A DNA stretch of 64,000 bases, taken from contig DATKRV010000021.1 in the NCBI GenBank assembly GCA_035532075.1, forward strand, positions 1 to 64,000. The letters run 5' to 3'. Positions 52,338 through 61,049 of the stretch are shown here, one piece after another. Under the pieces are notes generated by a model. The model saw nothing but the letters and a program-made list of their open reading frames with translations. It was not told where the DNA came from and made no database searches. The stretch is from CAIVND01 sp035532075 (GTDB taxonomy: Bacteria; Actinomycetota; Acidimicrobiia; Acidimicrobiales; Bog-793). How positions within the stretch are numbered: the stretch's first letter is position 1; every line of letters starts with the position of its first letter. Both the position numbers and the translations under genes were made by a program.

Positions 52338-53075
52338 ATGAAAATCCTATTTATGTTGCCGGCGGCCAAGGGGATCTATGCCGATGAGGCGGAGAACAGG
52401 CGCATCAGCGTCATTCAATCGTATGCGACGCCGACGATTCAAATCGACATTGTGAATATGCCTGGTGTGTCGGGGTTTAGTCCATGGGGTCAGAAGCAAC
52501 CCGATTCGTACAAGTCTGCCGGCATTATTCGAGCTCACGAACTTGGCGCTGAATGTGCCCTTCAGGCGGAAAGCGATGGATATGACGCCTTCTGTCCATT
52601 TGGGCTCATCGATATCGGAGTTCAAGAGGCGCGCCGGCGAGGGGTAGGCATTCCGGTGATAGGAGCGGCTGAATCAAGTGCATTGATATGCGGAATGCTC
52701 GGTCGTCGTTTCGCTCGGTGTTTTTATCTCAAGAGCGAAGAGATTGAAGACCAAGCAAGAGATCGCGTTATTCCCTGGGGACTTCAAGATCTCTTCGTTG
52801 GAACTACTGCGATAGGGATTCCTAACTCCGAGTACCCTCATCGGCGAAAAGAGGTGCTTTCGCGATTTGTCTCGTGTGCAAATGAGGCGCGTGAGATGGG
52901 CGCTGAAGTCATGGGGATGATTGGTATGTCAATCTGTCCGATTGAATTTTCATCCAAAGAGCTTTCGCAAGCTTGCGGAATGCCGGTCATCGATGGAATC
53001 GCTGCCCAAATGTCGATGGCTGAGTTTTGGAACGTATCTGGTTTGCCCGGTTCGTTGATGAAGATTCCAAGATAA
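52338..53075 (+). CDS. Asp/Glu/hydantoin racemase family protein with both cysteines
   Basis: The 245 residues keep the two catalytic Cys of the superfamily: Cys86 in YDAFCPFGLIDIG and Cys200 in GMSICPIEF. A C-terminal GMPVIDGIAAQMSMAE segment follows. The order resembles hydantoin racemases, which epimerise via two cysteines. It contrasts with the Cys-less relative at 42203. The substrate is unknown. Confidence 0.8.
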   Translation: MKILFMLPAAKGIYADEAENRRISVIQSYATPTIQIDIVNMPGVSGFSPWGQKQPDSYKSAGIIRAHELGAECALQAESDGYDAFCPFGLIDIGVQEARRRGVGIPVIGAAESSALICGMLGRRFARCFYLKSEEIEDQARDRVIPWGLQDLFVGTTAIGIPNSEYPHRRKEVLSRFVSCANEAREMGAEVMGMIGMSICPIEFSSKELSQACGMPVIDGIAAQMSMAEFWNVSGLPGSLMKIPR

Positions 53076-53463
53076 AAAACTCAGCGATTTCCAGCATGGC
53101 GCGTCTGCATAATTGGATTGAGGTGGGTACCGGAATCAGATTTTTATCTGGCGTAAAGAAGTTGAGCTGTTCTTGCCTAATCGTGAATCAAACGACTCTT
53201 GTCTAATCCAGCGATTCAAGTTGCGAACATCATTGACCTGATCGAGTCTTTGGTAGCTTGACATCTTGGGAATGAGATATGTAGCTTGGGGTTGCGAGTA
53301 GAGCTTGCAGAAATCAGCTTTTAAAAGCTTTAGTTTGAGGTAGCAAATGGGGAATGCATACTTCATACGCCTTGGATTTTTTCTGGGGCTATGTAGGGGG
53401 CGTGCGACGTGTTGTATGTGGAGTCGGTGCGTAGCAACTGTGAAATTGACAAGGAGACGGTGA
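53076..53463 (+). promoter_or_regulatory. Upstream region of the lyase gene with palindrome and direct repeats
   Basis: No gene is seen in these 388 bp. AGCTTTTAAAAGCT (53316-53329) is a perfect 14-bp palindrome. CTTGCCTAATC (53172-53182) and CTTGTCTAATC (53198-53208) are near-identical direct repeats 26 bp apart, and TGAATC/GATTCA arms flank the second. They are candidate binding sites for a regulator encoded elsewhere. AAGGAG lies just before the lyase ATG. Confidence 0.4.
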
Positions 53464-54282
53464 ATGGATTTTCCGAAATATGAGACGGTAAAAGTCGAGC
53501 GAGAGGGAAATGGCGTTACTTGGGTCATCTTGAATCGGCCAGAAAAGATGAATGCGATGAACCCCACACTGAACCAAGAGATGCTTAGCGTTCTCAATGT
53601 CATTGAGACCGATGAAGAGACTCGGGTCATGGTGCTAACCGGCGCTGGCCGGGCTTACTGTGCGGGTCAGGATATTAAAGAGACATTTCGGGAGCGCGAT
53701 GCTGACCGCGATGCGCATAAACTTCCAACGCTTGGGCAGGATTGGCGATTTGACAAGCTGTACTACCTTCCTAAGCCCACGATTGCGATGGTCAATGGCT
53801 GGACTTGTGGAGGGGCTTTTACTCATCTTTTTGCGTGTGATTTTGCAGTTGCCTCGGAAGATGCAAAACTTTGCCTCTCCGAGGTCAACTGGGGAATTAT
53901 TGCTGGAGGCCTCGTCACCAAGGTGATTTCAGCCGAGCTCCGCTATCGTGACGCGCTTGAAGCCCTATTGCTCGCAGAGCCTTATTCGGGAACGCGCGCG
54001 GCTGAAATTGGCTTTGTCAACTACGCAGTTCCTGCCGCAGAATTGCGTTCGGCAACACTTGCATTGGCGGACAAGATCATGACGAAGAGCCTACCGGTCT
54101 ACGTGGCCCAAAAACTTGCCTATCGTGCAGTGCTCGGCATGGATTGGGCTTCGGCAAAGACGTATCTTGCTAGCGAAGGTGAAAGGTTGCGTATTTCAGA
54201 TCCAAGTAGAGCCTCTGGAATGCGAGAATTTCTTGACAACAAAAGCTACAAGCCCGGACTCGGAGCCTTTCCGAAGTCGTAG
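53464..54282 (+). CDS. Hydroxycinnamoyl-CoA hydratase-lyase-like crotonase
   Basis: The 272 residues align end to end, from memory, with Pseudomonas p-hydroxycinnamoyl-CoA hydratase-lyase. Both share the VILNRPEK start, NPTLNQEM (SPTLNREM), VLTGAGRAY, AMVNGW, LSEVNWGI and an end of the form FLDNKSYKPGL (FLDEKSIKPGL). That enzyme hydrates feruloyl- or coumaroyl-CoA and splits off acetyl-CoA to give the aldehyde. The catalytic Glu143 equivalent is kept (Glu140). Ser123 is Thr120 here, and Tyr239, which holds the para-hydroxyl, is Ala236. The activity is likely related but with another substrate. It lies upstream of a CoA ligase and an aldehyde dehydrogenase. Confidence 0.85.
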   Translation: MDFPKYETVKVEREGNGVTWVILNRPEKMNAMNPTLNQEMLSVLNVIETDEETRVMVLTGAGRAYCAGQDIKETFRERDADRDAHKLPTLGQDWRFDKLYYLPKPTIAMVNGWTCGGAFTHLFACDFAVASEDAKLCLSEVNWGIIAGGLVTKVISAELRYRDALEALLLAEPYSGTRAAEIGFVNYAVPAAELRSATLALADKIMTKSLPVYVAQKLAYRAVLGMDWASAKTYLASEGERLRISDPSRASGMREFLDNKSYKPGLGAFPKS

Positions 54283-54616
54283 CGAGTTCGTCACGGTGGA
54301 GGACCATTCGCCCCGTATTCACCCGCAGTCGTTGTGATGCCAAGGGCAAGGTTCCTTGCGAGCTTGCCCTTGGCGTTCAGTCACTTTGCTAGGCAGAGTT
54401 TGTGCTCCGTCTTGTTTGGGGATGCATTGATAAATCGGAATCTTGTGACATTCAACCGTGGCGATCATGAGAGAAATGCTCCCGTGAGAGTCGAATGGCA
54501 AATCCTCAGGAGGGTGACATCGAATACCACGGATGTGGTACCGCCTACTGCGGCTCTGTTGACAGAATAAATATTCAAAGAAGTATCCGAATAGCTTGCA
54601 AACATAGGAGCCCCAG
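54283..54616. other. Gap between lyase and CoA ligase genes
   Basis: No gene is seen in these 334 bp; a 78-codon plus frame (54334-54570) has no domain. The main feature is the strong hairpin at 54339-54374. GGAG precedes the ligase ATG. Confidence 0.45.
54339..54374 (+). terminator. Strong hairpin with an alternative inner fold
   Basis: GCCAAGGGCAAG (54339-54350) pairs perfectly with CTTGCCCTTGGC (54363-54374) over 12 bp. The left arm also belongs to the smaller palindrome GCAAGGTTCCTTGC (54346-54359), so two folds exclude each other. No U-tract follows. It could reduce read-through from the lyase gene or act as an attenuator. Confidence 0.5.
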
Positions 54617-56758
54617 ATGCTAGCCGAGGCAATATTTTATCCAGAGAACATGGCAATAGTAGGTGCGAGTCCGCGGCCAGGGAACTGGAGCGGTCATGTC
54701 ATGGAGAGCCTTCGTTTGGCGGGATATCCAGGTGCGATCTTTCCGGTAAACCCGAGATATGAAGAGGTATGGGGACTTCCAAGTTTTGCCTCTCTGACAG
54801 ATATACCTATTCGACCCGATCAAGTGCTTGTGTTAGTGCCAGCGGAACACGTCTCGGGCGTGATAACTGAGGCAACCGGGCTTGGCTCCCGTTCGGCAAT
54901 AATCTACACAAGCGGCTTCGGCGAGGATCAGTCTCCAGTAGCGCAAAGTCGTAACGAGGTGTTGCGGAGCATTGTCCGCGATTCAGGTATGGCGGTGTTG
55001 GGTCCGAACTGTCTCGGGTATGCCTCTTATCCGTCTCGCGCGTTTGCGCTTACAAATGGTGCGACGGATGCCGTGATCGAAAACGGATCTGTAGCAGTAG
55101 TCGCGCAGAGCGGAGGTGTGGCCCTTTATTTACATAGCGCGATGCTGTTGCGAAATCTTGGAGCAAGATATATTGCGTCAAGTGGAAATGAAGTTGGACT
55201 TTGCTTGGAGGACTACCTGGAGTACTTCATTTCTGACGAATCAGTGAAGACGATTGGCGCGTTTATTGAAACGGTAAAGGACGTCGACCGCTTTCTTGCA
55301 TTGGCACAGCAGGCCGCGAAGCTTGGAAAGCCGATTGTCGCGGTGAAGATGGGTGGATCCGAGGGTTCGAGACGCGCTGCAGTTGCTCACACTGGAAGGC
55401 TCGCGGGTTCCGGTCGTGCATTTCATGATGTTGCGCAAGAGCACGGAGTCATCGTGGTGAAGAACAGCGATGAAATGGTCGATGTATTTTCAATGCTCGC
55501 GTCGGGAGTCATCCCAACATCACGACGATGCGGAGGTATAACCGTGTCGGGAGGACTCAAAGGTATCTTGCTTGATTCTTCGGATCGAAATGGGCTTACT
55601 ATGCCCGATCTGGCGCCCGAAACTTTGGCGAAGGCGTCTGCGCTGATGGGCGTTGGTACCGCGGTAGGGAATCCACTAGATACCGGATTCACCGGGCTAT
55701 CAGACAAGGAGGCACTCCATGCACTCATGGCGTTAGTAGCGAGTGATCCCAATGTTGACAATCTCATTGTGCAACAACGTCTACCGGAATCTGACGACGA
55801 TGAAGACCTGATCGCAGCGCTGCGAGCGGCGTCTAAGGCTGCTGAGTTTTTGGACGGCGTAGCGGTGGTTACCGAAGGGTTCATGACGAGCACTCCGAGT
55901 TCGGGTGCTTTCCGTAGACTCACGGAATTCAAGAACCTTTGTTTTGCCCACTCTGCTGAAAGGGCTATGGAAGCGCTTTCTCACGTGGTGAAGTATTCCG
56001 AAACTCTTTCGGAGACGAATGCTTCCGATGAGGCTTCAAATGTCTACGTAGAGACGAAGAAAGGGTCCTCGTTATCAAATACGCTAAATCCAGATCTTTT
56101 GATCGATGAGCTAGCAGTGAAACGAGTTCTCCAAAGTTACGGAATGCGTGTTCCGGAGATCAGGACGTGTGCCCTCAACGAGGATGGATCTGTTCCGACT
56201 CTGGATCCTGAACCTCGATTCCCAATTGTCATTAAGGCAGTTGCAAGTGGCGTAACTCATAAATCTGAGTTGGGTTTAGTGTCGAGTCTTGTATTGTCAG
56301 ACGCTCAGTTTCGGTCTGAATATAAGCGAATTGTGGACAGCGTAAAGGCAACGATCATTGACCCAGCGAGCGTAACGATGACTTTAGAAGAGGGAGTACT
56401 CGGCGGCATCGAATGCGTGATTGGTTTTACTCGTGATCCAGAGCTTGGAGATCTCGTCATGTTTGGGTCAGGTGGTCTTGGAGTTGAGCTCTATGACGAT
56501 GTCGCATTTGCGTTGGCGAGTTCAACTCCGGCTGAACTTGACAGAATGATTAAGCGCACGCAAGTGGGTAAGTTGCTCGCAGGAGGGCGTGGTCGAAAAT
56601 ACGATATAAGTTCCGTCGTAGATGCCCTTGTTGCAATCCAGAATTTTGCTGCCGACGCGGGACGGGGCATAGCGTCTGTCGAACTCAACCCGATTATTGT
56701 TCGATCCGAAGGCCAAGGAGTTTACGTGCTCGACGCGGCGGTGGTTCTTGCCGATTAA
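54617..56758 (+). CDS. Acyl-CoA synthetase, ADP (NDP)-forming, fused alpha-beta type
   Basis: The 713-residue cytoplasmic enzyme makes acyl-CoA with ATP giving ADP and phosphate. The N-terminal CoA-binding domain contains IVGASPRPGNWSG and GPNCLGY. The phosphohistidine His258 lies in AAVAHTGRLAGS. The C-terminal ATP-grasp domain carries the second relay histidine His548 in SGVTHKSELGLV. Family members include acetyl-CoA synthetases and, as I recall, the feruloyl-CoA synthetase FerA of Sphingobium. Its place between a hydroxycinnamoyl-CoA lyase-like gene and an aldehyde dehydrogenase gene suggests it activates the acid of that pathway. Confidence 0.9.
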   Translation: MLAEAIFYPENMAIVGASPRPGNWSGHVMESLRLAGYPGAIFPVNPRYEEVWGLPSFASLTDIPIRPDQVLVLVPAEHVSGVITEATGLGSRSAIIYTSGFGEDQSPVAQSRNEVLRSIVRDSGMAVLGPNCLGYASYPSRAFALTNGATDAVIENGSVAVVAQSGGVALYLHSAMLLRNLGARYIASSGNEVGLCLEDYLEYFISDESVKTIGAFIETVKDVDRFLALAQQAAKLGKPIVAVKMGGSEGSRRAAVAHTGRLAGSGRAFHDVAQEHGVIVVKNSDEMVDVFSMLASGVIPTSRRCGGITVSGGLKGILLDSSDRNGLTMPDLAPETLAKASALMGVGTAVGNPLDTGFTGLSDKEALHALMALVASDPNVDNLIVQQRLPESDDDEDLIAALRAASKAAEFLDGVAVVTEGFMTSTPSSGAFRRLTEFKNLCFAHSAERAMEALSHVVKYSETLSETNASDEASNVYVETKKGSSLSNTLNPDLLIDELAVKRVLQSYGMRVPEIRTCALNEDGSVPTLDPEPRFPIVIKAVASGVTHKSELGLVSSLVLSDAQFRSEYKRIVDSVKATIIDPASVTMTLEEGVLGGIECVIGFTRDPELGDLVMFGSGGLGVELYDDVAFALASSTPAELDRMIKRTQVGKLLAGGRGRKYDISSVVDALVAIQNFAADAGRGIASVELNPIIVRSEGQGVYVLDAAVVLAD

Positions 56759-56965
56759 TTCATTTAATTGGCTGAACAAAATGATTGAGCCCGCATTCTT
56801 TGAGGGGAGGTTCTCGGTACGGTGAATAACCAGATCAGATGTTCGAGATCTGGCAGGGGGATTTTTCCTCACTTGGAGAACCAACGAACCTGAGGAACAA
56901 GCTGTACCGACGGTGAGCGCCGCGCCGCCAAGGCAGTGGAGTTGCTCGGAATTAGGGGGATATCG

Positions 56966-58426
56966 ATGTGCGCAAATGGTCCAATAAGAACATATGAGAT
57001 GCTCATCGGAGGGACGCTCCGACAGGCGCTCGGCGGTGAATTACTTGATTCAACGAATCCCGCGACAGGCGAGATCATTGCGCGCTTTCCTCGTGGCCAA
57101 GCCATCGATATCGATGCGGCTGTGTCGGCGGCTGAAGAGGCATTTGCGGGCTGGTGGGCGACGCCTCCTCGCGATCGTGCCGGTTGCCTTGAACGACTCG
57201 CCGATGTCATTGTCGAGAATTCGGGAGAGCTTGCGCTTCTTGATGTGACTGATAATGGAAGTCCCATTCGAGAGATGAGGAACGATGCTTTTGCCGCAGC
57301 GCGTCAGCTGCGTTATTTCGCCGGGTTGGTTCTTGAGCAACGAGGTGAAACTGTGCCAGTCGCTCATAACCGGCTCAATTACACATTGAGACATCCGTTT
57401 GGAGTCGTTGGTCGAATCATTCCATTCAATCACCCATTGATGTTCGCAGGCGGTAAAATCGCCGCTCCGCTGATCGCGGGGAATTGTGTAGTGTTGAAGC
57501 CTTCTGAACATACATCTACTTCTGCATTGCGACTTGGAGAGCTCGCCGCCGATATTTTCCCACCGGGAGTGCTCAACATTGTGACCGGCTTGGGATCTGA
57601 AGTCGGGGATGCTCTCGTCGCACATCCTAAGGCTCGCCGGCTGGCATTTACAGGATCTGCTGAGATCGGTCGAACCATCCAGGCGCGCGCCGCGACACAG
57701 GTTGTCAAAACAGTGACTCTAGAACTCGGTGGGAAGAATCCAATCGTCGTCTTTAAAGATGCAGACGTTGATGCTGCCATAAGCGGAGCGTTACGCGGTA
57801 TGAACTTCACCTGGCAGGGTCAGTCATGCGGCTCTACTTCCAGACTCATTGTGCATGAATCCATAAAGGAATATTTTGTGGATCAGCTTTCGCAGAAGAT
57901 GGGAGCTCTTCGATCTGGTGATCCCGGCGATGAAAGCACGGATACCGGCGCAATAGTCCATCGGCGTCAATACGACAAGGTCATGCAGTATCTCGAAATT
58001 GCTCGAGCGGAGGGACTTGAAGTGGTCACTGGAGGGGGTCGACCCAATGACCCAAGTCTGAAAGATGGAATGTTTATTCGACCGACTTTGTTTCAGAATG
58101 TTCCTTCGAATTCGCGGCTACTCAAAGAGGAGATCTTCGGTCCGGTACTTGTGACCGTGCCTTTTCATGATTATGACGAGGCCATTCAAATTGCAAACGA
58201 TGTCGCTTACGGTCTCACAGCATCCGTCTTTACACGCGATTTGTCGACCGCGCATCGGTTCGCACGCGATATTGAGTCGGGATATGTGTGGGTGAATGAT
58301 GCCTCGGCACATTTCCCAGGTACTTCGTATGGGGGGGTGAAAGATTCAGGTGTCGGTCGTGAAGAGAGTCTTGAAGAGATTCTCTCATATAGCCAGATCA
58401 AAAACGTAAATGTTCTCTTCGGTTAG
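56966..58426 (+). CDS. Aldehyde dehydrogenase (NAD(P)-dependent)
   Basis: About 486 residues. It has the coenzyme loop IIPFNHPLMFAGGKIAAPL, FTGSAEIGR, the general base Glu253 in LELGGKNP and the catalytic Cys288 in GQSCGSTS. EEIFGPVL and YVWVNDAS follow in the usual places. In ferulate pathways the equivalent gene oxidises vanillin to vanillate. I start at ATG 56966, preceded by AGGGGGA; the frame opens 10 codons earlier at a GTG without that signal. Confidence 0.93.
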   Translation: MCANGPIRTYEMLIGGTLRQALGGELLDSTNPATGEIIARFPRGQAIDIDAAVSAAEEAFAGWWATPPRDRAGCLERLADVIVENSGELALLDVTDNGSPIREMRNDAFAAARQLRYFAGLVLEQRGETVPVAHNRLNYTLRHPFGVVGRIIPFNHPLMFAGGKIAAPLIAGNCVVLKPSEHTSTSALRLGELAADIFPPGVLNIVTGLGSEVGDALVAHPKARRLAFTGSAEIGRTIQARAATQVVKTVTLELGGKNPIVVFKDADVDAAISGALRGMNFTWQGQSCGSTSRLIVHESIKEYFVDQLSQKMGALRSGDPGDESTDTGAIVHRRQYDKVMQYLEIARAEGLEVVTGGGRPNDPSLKDGMFIRPTLFQNVPSNSRLLKEEIFGPVLVTVPFHDYDEAIQIANDVAYGLTASVFTRDLSTAHRFARDIESGYVWVNDASAHFPGTSYGGVKDSGVGREESLEEILSYSQIKNVNVLFG

Positions 58427-58765
58427 TTCTGGTACCTTCCTGTGTTCGTATTATCCAAAGGTTTTATTTAGCGCTAGGAGTGAATCGAAGAGAGAGTCAA
58501 ATGGTCTTGCACGGAGTCGATGCTTGAATTCGTCTTGTCGGAGGTGATGGAGAGTCGTTGGAATCAAAGTATTGCCGGTGTCGGCTCGTGGGAAGGAAAC
58601 TGCATCTCTCATCAACATCGTGGAACCGCGCCAAAGTACTAATGCATATTCGTCTAACGAAATCAGGGAGCGAGTAATCGATACGGCGTCGGCGAATGCA
58701 TAGATTTCGGTATACGCCGGAGCTAGCATAAAAATGCTAATCGATCGGACTAGGAGGGGACTTAA
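58427..58765. other. Intergenic region upstream of the transporter operon
   Basis: 339 bp with no supported gene. A 92-codon minus frame (58451-58729) fills most of it but has no ribosome-binding site or recognisable domain. The inverted repeats at 58684-58719 and 58724-58739 lie close to the next gene. Confidence 0.45.
58724..58739 (+). promoter_or_regulatory. Inverted repeat TAGCAT-AAAA-ATGCTA
   Basis: A perfect 6-bp inverted repeat with a 4-nt A spacer lies just before the AGGAGGGG ribosome-binding site of the binding-protein gene. CGGCGT (58684-58689) and ACGCCG (58714-58719) form a second, wider pair. Operator or mRNA hairpin are both possible. Confidence 0.4.
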
Positions 58766-60007
58766 TTGCTTGGAAGATCCGTGTTCGGAAAAGTTCTGAT
58801 ATTCCAGAAAGTAACGACTTATGTGGCTGCTATTGCTGCTTTCGCGATGGGGCTGGGAGCGATTTTTGCCGTTGGGATGAATAGCGCAGGAGCGACCTCG
58901 ACTGATGCTGCTTCGAAAGTTCCAATTCCGTATTGCTTAGAGGAACCGCTTACTGGTAACGCCGCTTCATTGGGACTGCCGTCAGAAGAGGTTGCAACAA
59001 TCGTTGTAAACCATTTGAATGCTACTGGGGGTATTGACGGTCATAAAATTATTTTGAATGCGATTGACAGTCTTGGTACTGCTCAAGGTGGTGCGGCGGC
59101 AGCGAACCGTGCTGTCTATGTAGATCATTGTCCATTAATTTCTGGCGGGTTCGCATCCGTGATGCTTGCCACCCAACAAGTTGCTGCACCCGCGAAAGTG
59201 CTCGTGTTGAACGATGGAGGTGCTGGTACTGAGCTGCTTCGAAAGCCCTATCTCTATGACCTCTCACCACAGCCTCCAGTTCTTGCTCCGGCGGGGGCAA
59301 AGTGGCAAATTGCCCACGGGGTGAAATCGATCGTCGAGATCTATTCGGACGATGCTTATGGTGAACAGAACGCATCTGTATACAAAGGCGTTTTTACTCA
59401 CCTCGGTGGAAAGGTTCTTGGAATGATCCCGTTCCCATTAGGGACAACGGATTTTTCGGCCGAACTTGCCCAAGCAAAGTCATTGAATCCAGATGGTTAT
59501 TATTCAGTTGTTCTTGGTGCTTCGCAGGGTTTCCTTGATAATCAGGTAGCTTCGGCGGGCCTGATTGGGAAGATGTGGATGGGGCCGTTACTCAGTGGTA
59601 ATTACAAGATTGCTGGAACGAACGAGAACGGAACTGCAACATCTGGATTTATAGGAGTGAACCCGTATGTCAACCCCAACGCGAAGAGCGTCGTGCAGTT
59701 GGCAAAGTGGTGGGCTGTGGCATATCCCTCTACTCCGTTCTCCCCAACATTGTCGTATCTCAACGGATATCAAGAGTTAGAGGCATTTGTCACGCTTGAA
59801 AAAGAGGCAATTGCCGATGGACTCAATCCCCTTCGAGGTTCATCGCTGCTTAAGGAACTCAACAAGCATCCGAAGATCCCGAGTGTGTCAACAAACCAAT
59901 CGATTACGTTCAATCTTGGGACTCATGGTTCGAACGAAGACATCGCGATTCAGAACCTTGTAGGTAATGGGACTACCGTTAGCACTCTCAAGTTGATAAA
60001 GAGCTAA
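58766..60007 (+). CDS. ABC transporter substrate-binding protein, Liv/CouP type
   Basis: The 413-residue exported protein has a signal peptide (about 1-44, ending near SAGATSTDA). It then has the periplasmic-binding fold of the branched-chain amino acid family, with GNAASLGLPSEEVA, NATGGIDGHKI and DGYYSVVLGASQGF. There is no lipobox Cys, so anchoring is unclear. Members of this family also bind aromatic acids (CouP binds p-coumarate, from memory). The start is TTG 58766, with AGGAGGGG upstream. Confidence 0.9.
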   Translation: MLGRSVFGKVLIFQKVTTYVAAIAAFAMGLGAIFAVGMNSAGATSTDAASKVPIPYCLEEPLTGNAASLGLPSEEVATIVVNHLNATGGIDGHKIILNAIDSLGTAQGGAAAANRAVYVDHCPLISGGFASVMLATQQVAAPAKVLVLNDGGAGTELLRKPYLYDLSPQPPVLAPAGAKWQIAHGVKSIVEIYSDDAYGEQNASVYKGVFTHLGGKVLGMIPFPLGTTDFSAELAQAKSLNPDGYYSVVLGASQGFLDNQVASAGLIGKMWMGPLLSGNYKIAGTNENGTATSGFIGVNPYVNPNAKSVVQLAKWWAVAYPSTPFSPTLSYLNGYQELEAFVTLEKEAIADGLNPLRGSSLLKELNKHPKIPSVSTNQSITFNLGTHGSNEDIAIQNLVGNGTTVSTLKLIKS

Positions 60008-60025
60008 CCCATCTGAGTCCACGAC

Positions 60026-60056
60026 AGGCAGGGGTTGGATGATCCAACCCCTGCCT
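60026..60056 (+). terminator. Perfect hairpin between binding-protein and permease genes
   Basis: AGGCAGGGGTTGGAT (60026-60040) and its exact complement (60042-60056) flank a single base, so about 13 bp can pair around a small loop. No U-tract follows. In liv-like operons such hairpins protect the upstream mRNA or cut read-through so that binding protein is made in excess. Confidence 0.65.
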
Positions 60057-60091
60057 GGTGCGTAGCGCTTGTTAAGGGGAACAGGAATCAA

Positions 60092-60973
60092 ATGGTCCGT
60101 CTTTTAAATCTCATTATTATTGGTGTGACCACGGGGAGTCTTTATGCTCTCGTGACCGTAGGCTTTGGACTAATTTTTAATGCGACACACATATTTCATC
60201 TAGCACACGCAGCAGTAATTTGTATATCTGCTTATATCGCCTATACGGTCTCAGTGGACCACCATGTACCACTGCTGTTGGGATTCTCGATCGGACTCGT
60301 AGCATCCGTAGTTGTCGGCATTGCCTGCGAAACATTCGTATACGGACCTTTGCGAGCTCGAGGTAGCGACCCTAGATCGATGTTCCTAATGTCTGTCGGG
60401 CTATTGACCGTAGCCGAGGGGTCTTTGGGTGCAATTTATGGTCCAACGGCACTTTCGTTTAGCGCTTTACCCTACACTTCGGTGAACACCGGAAGCATCA
60501 CGGTTCCTTGGGCAAACATATGGATGCTCGCTGCTTGGCCAGTCGTAGTCGTCGTGGGAGCTTATTTGAAATGGGCTCCCTCGGGTCGGATGATAAGGGC
60601 AATAAGCGATAACTGGCGAACCGCGGAGGCCATGGGAGTTCGGAATCGTTATTATTACAAAATTGTATTTGGTATTGGGTCAGCACTCGCCGCACCGTTC
60701 GCGCTGCTTTTTGTCTGGCAAAACGGTTTGACTCCGACGTCTGGACTACCCCCACTTCTCATTGCTTCCGCGGCGGTCATACTTGGAGGTAGAGAGAGCC
60801 TCGTTGGAGGTTGCATCTGGGCGCTCGTACTAAGTCTTGTTGGATCCCTATCGACGGAGATTATCTCTCCTGCTTGGCAGCTTGCGGTTATCTTTGGTTT
60901 AACGTTCATCGTGCTTCTCATAAAATCAATGATGACGGAAGGTGGCTTATTGACCGGAGAGGCTGCATTCTGA
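60092..60973 (+). CDS. ABC permease, LivH type
   Basis: About 293 residues with some eight helices. It has the LivH start LLNLIIIGVTTGSLYALVTVGFGLIFNATHIFHLAHAA and the conserved AISDNWRTAEAMGVRNRYYYKIVFGIG loop that contacts the ATPase. The frame opens at ATG 60035 inside the hairpin, but ATG 60092 has the family start and a ribosome-binding site. Confidence 0.92.
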   Translation: MVRLLNLIIIGVTTGSLYALVTVGFGLIFNATHIFHLAHAAVICISAYIAYTVSVDHHVPLLLGFSIGLVASVVVGIACETFVYGPLRARGSDPRSMFLMSVGLLTVAEGSLGAIYGPTALSFSALPYTSVNTGSITVPWANIWMLAAWPVVVVVGAYLKWAPSGRMIRAISDNWRTAEAMGVRNRYYYKIVFGIGSALAAPFALLFVWQNGLTPTSGLPPLLIASAAVILGGRESLVGGCIWALVLSLVGSLSTEIISPAWQLAVIFGLTFIVLLIKSMMTEGGLLTGEAAF

Positions 60974-61049
60974 TGTGCGCTGCATTGGTCAACCAAAAGG
61001 AGGTTATGACGCTGAGAATTACTCGGCGTGCCTGTAGTCGGAGAGACAA

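Noticed and set aside
54334..54570. 78-codon plus-strand frame between the lyase and CoA-ligase genes
   Set aside because: It runs through the strong hairpin at 54339-54374 and has no domain.
58451..58729. 92-codon minus-strand frame between aldehyde dehydrogenase and binding-protein genes
   Set aside because: Fills the gap but has no ribosome-binding site, no recognisable domain, and overlaps the inverted repeats upstream of the transporter gene.
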